In this document: piece by piece, positions 55,701-64,000 of the stretch
Layout of the letters: every line of letters starts with the position of its first letter
Position numbering within the stretch: position 1 is the first letter of the stretch
NCBI GenBank assembly: GCA_012064415.1
Contig: SSNU01000063.1
Location: 655,977 to 719,976, forward strand
From: Gyrodactylus bullatarudis
Lineage: Eukaryota > Platyhelminthes > Monogenea > Gyrodactylidea > Gyrodactylidae
Reading direction: 5' to 3'
DNA: 64,000 nt
Made by a program: the position numbers and the translations under genes
Notes under the pieces: generated by a model
Databases searched by the model: none
What the model was told of the DNA's origin: nothing
The model's input: the letters and a program-made list of their open reading frames with translations, nothing else

Positions 55701-58700
55701 AAATGAAATCTTTTACTTTACTACGTATGGCCCTTATAATGCACGATATCTGCTGGGCGATTACAGACAAAACTTCTACTTCAATTCTATTGAACTCGTC
55801 AAAACATGACCATGCTCCACTGGAAGCTAAGCCTTTGAAGAATTTACCCATGGATAAATAGTCAAGACCTTCAGAACAGTTGAAAACCAAGCATTGCATG
55901 GCAATGGCTTTTGCTAAATCCTTTGTTGTTTCTGTTTTACCCGTTCCGGCTGGACCCTCTGGAGCTCCATTCAAATTAAGACTATAAGCACTCATAAGAG
56001 TCCGATAACAACGATCTGTTAAGGGTGTAATCACCAATCTAGGTGAGTTACCCAGATATTCATAGCCATACTTGACGGAGGCATTGATTATTTTTACTTC
56101 ACAATCATTCTCTATCCAATAATACCGTAGCTGTGCAGTCCATTTGAAGTCCTTGGAGGAAACACAATTCTCACTGAATAAATCCATAACAACATCCCTA
56201 GCATGAACATCAATGACAATAAGAGCACTCAAAGTTATTCTTCTTTGAACATTTAGCTGGCCACGAATTAACTCTACAATCTCATTTATTTGATCATTTA
56301 GTTTATTTGAGTACTTTTTCATATTTTCATGTCGATCCCTAGAGTTGAGCACTTCTTCAACCTCTATGGTCCAAAATATTTGACTAACACAAATGATTGC
56401 TTGACCTGGCCATTCAATGACCCAGTCTTTGCGCTTGAGTTTTTTGTAGGATTCGATGGCTTCATGAAAAACAAACTTAACTGACTTTTTCATTGAGCAT
56501 TCCAGTTCGATAAGCCATCGCTCAACTGCTCCTTGAGCCCTCTTAGTATAGATGGATTGAACGAGATTAATAACTTCACTTTCCTTTGATATCATTTTGT
56601 GAATAATATGATCACTATCAATGAACAATTTAGCTATTCCCTCAAAGCACTTTTTAAGATGTGGTTGAACACGATTTGGATCTTTTGTTTCTGATAGAAT
56701 TTCCAATAATTCATCATTCGATAGGAAGAATAAACGTGCAAAGAATAATCGTTTCTTCTCCAAATATTGGTTGAGACCATTATTGATTGTCTCAAGATTC
56801 CTGGAGCAATCTTTTAAGCGACCAAGTAGATTTTGCGTTTCTGCAATATTTGAGACAAGAGGATTACGTGAGATATTCTTCATTATCTCACGAAATACCT
56901 TATCGACAGAGCTAAAAAGTCTGCCCTCGTCAGGAATTTGATTGTTGATTTCTGGTGAACTAAAGATGGCCTCAAGGTATAACCACTGAACTTGTACATT
57001 TGAGATTTCTTCAAGAATATCACTAATCTTTGAGAGTCTATCATCCCAGGCGGTAATTTCCACCTGGAAAGGTTTCACATACGGGGATGCTTTGATTGCT
57101 TGAGTCTTTAGTATCTGATCATCGAGCAATTGTTGGATATCATCTAGAGATGAGAGAATTTGTATCCCAGTATCGTGGTGATCAGTCAAGTTGAATTTCA
57201 TATTAACCCATTCTTCATACATTTTATGAAGAGATTTTTCTAAGGCAAATTCTTTAGTAGCGGCAAAAGAAACCTTGGAAAATTCTTCCAGATACGGCGA
57301 TAAATTTTGACATAGAATCTTGTACAAAGTTGTCCCATAGTCTGGAACAAGATTCCTATTTGATATCTCCGATAGAGCCCTCCAATGACGATTTCTCATA
57401 CCTGAATTGCAGAGAATCTGAATCATTGGCAAGTGTACTTTGAATTCATTTAACTGAGATTGAAAGTTTTTTATAATCTTGAATGCTTCCGGAGGCTTTA
57501 GTGGCTTCTGCTCAAACTCTGACTGAGCATCATACTCATCAGGACTTTCTTTCTTCTTCCTTTGGATTTCTCGTTGCTTTTCAGCGTGCTGAGATAATGC
57601 CTTCTTGTATCGAGTGTTGAATTCTCTATTTAAAATATGTACCTCTCTACATATTGCCTCAATTTCTTCTTCAATGTTATCAGAACGCAGTTTTTCGAAT
57701 TCTCCGTACATCCATTTCTTTTCATTCTTATAATAACGAAAATAAGTTGTAAATAATTTATTGTACGGCTCAATGTGAGTTATAATTTCTGAAAGAATTG
57801 GAAACTTTGTCAGAGGTTTCTTGAAAAGGCTTTCCTCCTGATTTATCCATTGACTATCGTTGGTCATGTCATTAGTTTGTTTCTGGATTTGTCGCAACTG
57901 GAGCAAATACTGCTGGATCATTTCAAAGTTGCTCTCACTCCAATCTTCAAAGTCATCGATTCTCTGGCGTGTCTTGATCAGTAATTCGTTTAGCTTTTCT
58001 CGGCGAAGGATTAAATTTTTTTCCTGACTTTCCTTGAATATCTCTAGTTCCTAAAGCATCAAGGAAAAGTTTAAGTAATATTGTAAACTTTAACCAATAA
58101 CAAACTTTTTCCTTAACATTCAACATCCTTTCCAACTCATATGGACACGTAAGAATGTGAACATTGCGATCAATCTCCTCATCAGTCATATCAGAATGGT
58201 CAAGGAGATAATTCATGTATTTATAAGACTTATCAACTTCACTCGTCAAATCAGGCAGTTTATCAGATTTTATATATTCAAGATGCTCTATTGATTCAAA
58301 TAATTCTTTAGTATTTTCTAGTTTCTTTATAGCAAAGTTATAATGCTTTCTGTGCTCATTCTCAATTCTTGGTAAAGAGTGTTTTATTAAAATTTTAATG
58401 GATAAAAGTTGTATGAAAAATTCTAAACAAACTCTATGCATAGATTATTTAGGATTTTCTTGACCTTGTCGTTAATCTTCTTTTGCTTCAGCCTGAAGGA
58501 GCTCTTCAATTCAGACAAGGCATCATTACAATCGAGGACGAATAAGTCAAATTTCACTTTAGGCTGGATTGAATACAATTCGGATATTTTCATTTCTATA
58601 CTGTCAAAATACTAAAGAAATAAAATTGAATAGATACCAAATCTTACTTGACTGTACTCGTCAAGTGTTTTCTTTTGACTGAGAAATTGTGAAAAGTCAC

Positions 58701-60096
58701 CATCATTTTCCTCTTTTAGCTGGTCTTTATATTTTATTTCTTAATTTACGTGATAAAAAATGACAGAGAACCTACCAAATACATCCTGATAGTAAGCTAA
58801 AACACCCTCGAAATATTCTGAAATAAGAATGGATATTCTGTCATACAATTCGGCAAATATTTTTTCAGCTGGTTTAAGATTCATGAAGGGCTTGAAGCCG
58901 TACATTTCTATGACATCTTGTTTTTCATCAAACTTTTTGTCTTTTGAAAAGTTTTGTTCAAACAATGGAATCTGGATAAAAGATCAATAAATGTCGAAAA
59001 ATGCATACAATAATTTAAAACTCACATTCGAGAACTGTTTATAAATTGATTGGAGGGATAACTTCAAGAGTCTGACGAAATCTTCCACCTCTGGATAGAA
59101 AATGAATCTTTCATTTTCAACCTGGAGGTAGATATTGAAACAAGGTAGGTTCGTATCTTTGGTCTCAAAAATTTTAATCCATTCAAACATGGAAGAGTGT
59201 ACTAGCTCTTGCACTTTGTTCGCGAATAGAGTGTTAGCAGATTGATAGAAATTCTTTATTTTCACACCCTTTTTGAAGTCGGCTGGGTAACTTGTGAGAA
59301 TTTCTTGTACCCGACGATAATAACCCTTCATAAATTCGACTTTAGCCAAAGACAATACACTCTCAAATTCATACTTGAAGACTTCAATATCAACAGCACC
59401 AAGGCTTCTAAAATCATATTGGAGTTTTAACCTACTTGAACCAAGCAAGATGGAAAAAACTTTTTTTCTTAATTTCCTCATAAGAAATGGCCAAAATTTT
59501 TCTGTGATGTGATGTCAAAATCATGAGTTTTTTCTCCAAAAAACTTCGTATTCTTTTGAAGTCAGTGAAGCCCTCGAGTTTTGTGAGACTTTGAGATTTA
59601 CTATTTTTCAATAATTGGAAAAAATACTAACTACTCATTCTCAACTACTACGATTGCAGGGGCAAATGGGTCTTTGAGAACAGTTTTCAGGATATATTCT
59701 TTCATAGTTTCATCGTAAATTTTTATGACTCTATCAAGTTCCTTTTGAAGAAATTCTCTGTGTTTTGAGGATTTAGAAGCTTTACTGATGATATTTTCAA
59801 TCCATATAGGACTAAAAGGAGGAAATTTTGTTTCCAAAACACATTGCTTCATGCCTTCAAAATTCTTTTTTATTCTCGCATTTCTACTCATCATCTTAAA
59901 TAAATTTAGTACTAATTTACAGTTTCTGGATAATCGTAATCTTCTAAATCTAAAGGATATTTTTCTAAAGATTTTTTATTGACAAAATCAGAATAATGAG
60001 CTTGTTCAATTCTTAAAATGATGAACGAAATTCTTACATTGAGTTATCAATAATTTTCTGAACCATTTTCTTGTAAGAAAATTCTTTCTCACACAT
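46745..60096 (-). CDS. axonemal dynein heavy chain (short inner-arm DNAH3/7/12 type)
   Basis: Motor subunit of ciliary or flagellar inner dynein arms. I traced 29 exons, all in frame, to about 3,943 residues, the length of the monomeric DNAH3/7/12 class. The start is the ATG at 60096. Exons: 60096-60038, 60011-59921, 59894-59635, 59600-59436, 59407-59026, 58971-58776, 58739-58648, 58611-58433, 58367-58106, 58050-53548, 53475-53113, 53055-52877, 52815-52623, 52585-52229, 52144-51164, 51086-50614, 50540-50332, 50296-50104, 50046-49854, 49800-49628, 49572-49432, 49374-49080, 49007-48612, 48487-48344, 48309-47654, 47569-47365, 47332-47195, 47158-47067, 47006-46745. P-loops: AAA1 [11 protein letters not shown]2 [11 protein letters not shown]3 [11 protein letters not shown]4 GIGGSGRQS. 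The coiled-coil stalk and microtubule-binding domain lie in 52144-50614 ([11 protein letters not shown]). The C-terminal domain has [11 protein letters not shown] and STTGHSTNF. The paralogue is not settled. Confidence 0.95.
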
Positions 60097-60259
60097 TTCT
60101 GTTCAATATTTTATAGTTGAAAATTTTCAAAAGCGTTTCTAAGACATCTATACAAACAATTAAGAAGAGAAAAGCATTTTGTTTTTTAAAAAATTGCAAA
60201 TATTCAAATTTATAAATGAATTAATTAAATTATCTTATTGACTGTTCCTAATTTTAATT
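60097..60259. promoter_or_regulatory. presumed bidirectional promoter, dynein / TRPM
   Basis: The two start codons are 163 bp apart in divergent orientation. The interval is AT-rich with no recognisable TATA or RFX-type X-box that I can defend by eye. Confidence 0.4.
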
Positions 60260-63200
60260 ATGTATAAGAATAATAAAAAAGGTCCAAGCAATAAAAGAGG
60301 GCATTCTAGTCTTGAAAATACCGAGAACTATGCTCAGTCAATTAGATCCCGATTCTTCAAAAAAGCAAAGGAAGATAATCATAGAGAGTTTAGACAGTTA
60401 CTCAACTCTTTTATTAAAGAAAAATTTTCCTTCAAAGAATGTATTCGGTATGTTCCGGATGTCCACCAGCCTGTAAGACCTGGAAACTCTCCTCGTTGCC
60501 ATTGTGGAGAAATATCCGAAAAACATTATAGCATAAGTTAGTTCAATTCATATATTGATACTCAGGATCACGTATTGGAGTACCTCAAAATTCGGATCAA
60601 GCTTGGAATATAAAAACAGATATAAGACGAATGAAGCCAACAAATGCTTTTGGCCAAATAGAATTCTTGTCCGTTAGCTCTACAAATCAAAAGCCAGTTG
60701 AATTCATAAGAATCTCAGATGAAGATGAAATTGGAGATGTGATGGAGTTAATCACCAAATATTGGGGATTAATGGAGCCTAGAAAGCCAAGTCTTTGCAT
60801 ATCAGTTATTGGAGGGGCGAAGAATTTTAAACTCGAAGGTAAAAAGAAGGAGGTTTTCCATCATGTAAGAAAATGCTATTTGATTGTAAGGGCTTAATTA
60901 AAGCTGCTCAAACAACGGAGGCTTGGATTGTTACATCAGGTCTAAATTTGGGAATTATTAAAGTTGTCGGAGATGCCCTTTTAGAAGGTCAAACTTATCA
61001 TTATGATCATCGTAAAATATCACATCAATTAAGATGTCTTGGAATAGCCCCATGGGGCTATGTTCTTAATCGACAATCCTTGATTTCAAGTGTAAGAAAA
61101 TTCAAGCATAAATTTTTAGGGGTCTTCCCATCCAATTCCTTACAGAGTTTCGAATGAAATCAAGACAGGACAGCCAGTTTCACTTAACCAAAACCACACT
61201 CATTACATTTTTGTCGATGAAGGATTACGAAATCGATATGGTGGCTGTGAGTCTGCTAAATTCCGTGCCAAATTAGAAAAATACATAGCGATGCCATTGA
61301 AAGGTATGTTTAAGTGATCACTTTTTTATATTTGTATGAATGTAATCATAAATTATCGATCTTACATCAATCTTTTACGCACAATCATGAATCATCTCTT
61401 ACAAAATAATCAAGGTCTTTTTATAGGTCAGATTGGGCATTGGAGTTAATTAAATTTATAAAAAAAATCCCAAATTCCTTTTTTTCTTAATATAGATGGG
61501 GGTTGGGGCATTCCAGTGGTTTTGGTCGTAGTCGAAGGAGGTCACGATGTTTTTATCGATGCAAGAAATTCAATCAGAGAACATGTTCCAATTGTAATCT
61601 GCTGCGGTACCGGACGAGCTGCAGATATTCTCTTTTTAGCCTTTAGCTATCGCCAAAAACATTCAGGGTAATATTGATTTAGTTTAAATAATATTTTTCT
61701 AATCAGGACATTTGACAATTTCGACGAACACGAATGCTCAGAAATCAAGGAGAAATTAATCAATGTTTCCGGACCAAAGAAAGTTAACGATGCTTACTCC
61801 ATGATAATTGAGATTGTTAAAGATCCTAATTTCATCACAATATTCGATATGAACAAGTCTGATGATCTTGATCTATCAATACTCTACGCTCTGATAAAGA
61901 CCTCTTCGAATGTTTTGACTCAGTTGAATCTGGCGCTAGCATGGAACCGTATCGACATTGCTGAAGAGAAGATTTTCCGACAAGAAATGCCATCTGATTC
62001 AAGTAAAGGGAAAAATATCTCAATTTTTTTCTAGCCTATCTCGAAGGTATCATGATGTCGGCCCTGTTGAATGATAAAGTTGACTTTGTAAGATTGCTCT
62101 TGCAAAATGGAGTCGTTATGAGGCAATTCTTAACTTTTGAGCGACTTCATATTCTTTATAACGAATCACATCGAGCATCTGGCTTGTATCGGCTCTTGGT
62201 CTTTTTTGGCCTCGACCCGGGAAGAAAGATTTCAAAGAATTGTGAAATAAAAAATGAAATAGAAATTGACCCTTCTTCAGAGACTGAAAAGTCAAATGAT
62301 GAACCAGAAGTACAGTTCAGCCCTGTAAATTATTCGAGTCCCAGTGACCTGGCTTTATCAATCGCCAATCAAATTTCATTTGAAGACCTGATTAAGAGAC
62401 CCTGTCAAAAAGTATTTTTATCAACAATAAAAACTCTAATCAGAAGAATGGTTGGCCGATTCTCAAACCGGATTTACGACTTGGATACAAGGGTTTGTTA
62501 AATTCATAACCAATTGAAACTTTCTTCAGGATCTCTATACAAAATCAAAGAAACTGAAAGCTGTCCGAATGCAGACTTTTGGATGTCCATTTCAGGAACT
62601 TTTCCTCTGGGCAGTCTTGCATCAGAGACAGGCAATGGCGAAATTCTTTTGGGAACGATGTGAAGATGCCATCACTTTGGCCTTGGTTGCTTGTAATTTG
62701 TACAAGAGTGCTGCGAAAGCATTGCCTGGCTATGACACTGAAACAGTGTCCCTCTATGAGTCATACATGGAAGATTTTGAAGATTTAGCTGTGCAGGTTC
62801 TTGAGGAATGCAATGATATTGAACCAGACACGACCTCTTTTCTAATAGAAAGACGTATTCATCTATGGGGTCAGTACAACTGTCTTGAATTGGCTGCCAA
62901 ATGTAATGCAAGAAGGTTTGTCAGCAGTATTGCCTGTCAAAATTCCTTGGATTTTACCTGGTGTAATGGAATTCAGACTACACCTTTCACTATAGCCATT
63001 GGGTTAATATTTCCATTATTAGTCCTCTCTCCAAGGCTCTACTCAATAAAAGAATCTCCAAATTTAACTGAAGATCTACACGGAGAGAATCTCCTACACG
63101 AGGGTCAGAATATGGAGAAGGAACCAAAGAAGGCATCCTTCACGTCGCAGGTTATGGAAAAGGTTGGCTTGAAAAAGACTGATCAGTCACTGAGGAAAAT

Positions 63201-64000
63201 TCAATTCTTTTACACCTGTCCGAAAACAAAGTTTTTTCTGAATGCTGTAAGATTAAGAGTTTATTAATTCTTTTCCAGTTTACATATGTCCTCTTTTTGA
63301 TTTTCTTCTCGTACACAATCATGTTTGCCTTGCTGCCCGATCAATTTACACCGTTTGAAATGATTTTAATGATTTACATTGGGTCCATGATTGTAGATGA
63401 GATTAGAGAAGTTTGTCTCACCTCTGGCGATACATTCCTAGGACAATTACGAATCTGGTGGCTGAATTCACCCTGGAATCGATTTGATGTTCTAATCGTT
63501 CTCATAAGTCTTCTCTCCTGTCTACTTAGACTTGGTAAAGAGGAATATTTTGTCATTGCCAAGACATCGTATGCTGTTACATGTAAGGACAATAAATCTA
63601 ATTGAATAATTTCTCTAGGTATTTTCTTCTACATGAGATTGTTCCGTTTGTATGCTGTGAATCAAAATCTCGGTCCAAAGTTGGTCATGATCGAGAGAAT
63701 GATGAGAGAACTGATGATATTTGTCTTCATTCTAAGCGTCGTCTTGGTCAGTTATGGTGTTGCCTTTCAAGCAGTTATGTATCCTTATAAGAAGAAATTC
63801 GATTGGATTACTGTGAGAAACGTTTTCTATTATCCTTACTGGAGTCTCTACGGGGAGATGAACATTGAAGAAGCAATGGGCAAGTTAAATACTAATCCTA
63901 GTTGACATAAAGATGAGAATTCACAATTTAATTACAAAAGAAACTCAATCTGGTCAAAATTAGGCCATATTTGAATTTCCACTTTTTCAATAGTTATTTA
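60260..64000 (+). CDS. TRPM-family cation channel (partial, 3' end beyond window)
   Basis: Plasma-membrane cation channel of the melastatin subfamily. Exons: 60260-60536, 60566-60864, 60891-61091, 61120-61303, 61496-61667, 61707-62002, 62035-62492, 62530-63246, 63279-63582 and 63619 to about 63900, giving about 1,060 residues so far. The N-terminal TRPM homology region is clear: [42 protein letters not shown] and [10 protein letters not shown]. After the ankyrin-like MHR4 segment ([18 protein letters not shown]), S1 starts at [10 protein letters not shown], with S2-S4 and [14 protein letters not shown]. The S5-pore junction reads [11 protein letters not shown] stop in frame at 63903-63905 falls before the pore filter, so a donor near 63896 and an acceptor near 63993 (TTCAATAG) probably continue the gene. 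Introns are as short as 26 nt (60865-60890). The subtype cannot be decided. Confidence 0.88.

Noticed and set aside
54806..55706. Plus-strand open frames inside the dynein gene
   Set aside because: Antisense shadows of the AAA1-AAA2 coding exon.

Overview
This is nuclear DNA from a metazoan with an AT-rich genome. Genes are split by GT-AG introns and encode typical animal proteins: nicotinic acetylcholine receptor subunits, an axonemal dynein heavy chain, a TRPM channel, PRMT3, ceramide kinase and mitoribosomal mL53. Many introns are only 26-41 nt long, one gene appears to lack its own ATG behind a 3' splice site, and there is a tRNA-like/hammerhead-ribozyme repeat resembling the schistosome Sma family. 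Together these suggest a small invertebrate, perhaps one that uses spliced-leader trans-splicing. Sub-30-nt introns are best known from dicyemids, and Sma-type elements from flatworms. I cannot assign a phylum from the sequence alone.

Layout. Positions 1-26.4 kb hold no gene I can support. The DNA there is AT-rich, with decayed retroelement ends (LINE RT at 1.9 and 20.5 kb, Penelope-like at 2.8 and 17.3 kb), a hAT-like element (2.2-2.8 kb), two near-identical TTAA-flanked MITEs (5.2 and 7.2 kb) and a perfect 75-bp-arm palindrome (21.9 kb). From 26.4 to 38.1 kb lie two convergent nAChR alpha-type genes. Between them are two foldback elements and a Penelope RT fragment that keeps its YVDD motif. 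From 37.1 to 41.1 kb the DNA is rich in mobile elements: a hammerhead-bearing repeat sits inside an intron of the second nAChR, a ~570-bp near-perfect inverted dyad of the same family lies at 38.9-39.4 kb, and a LINE fragment at 40.7 kb.

Positions 41.4-64 kb form a compact gene island. Ceramide kinase (-) and mL53 (+) diverge from a 112-bp gap. PRMT3 (+) follows mL53 after 67 nt. A flavin amine oxidase (-) converges on PRMT3 with stop codons 12 bp apart. A complete 29-exon, ~3,943-residue inner-arm-type dynein heavy chain (-) and a TRPM channel (+, truncated by the window edge) diverge from a 163-bp gap. Every exon chain reported stays in frame across all proposed junctions.

The main unusual system is the short tRNA-like plus hammerhead repeat. 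One copy, with all catalytic-core residues present, lies sense-oriented in a receptor intron. Two further copies, sharing the same core-breaking change, form a giant hairpin.
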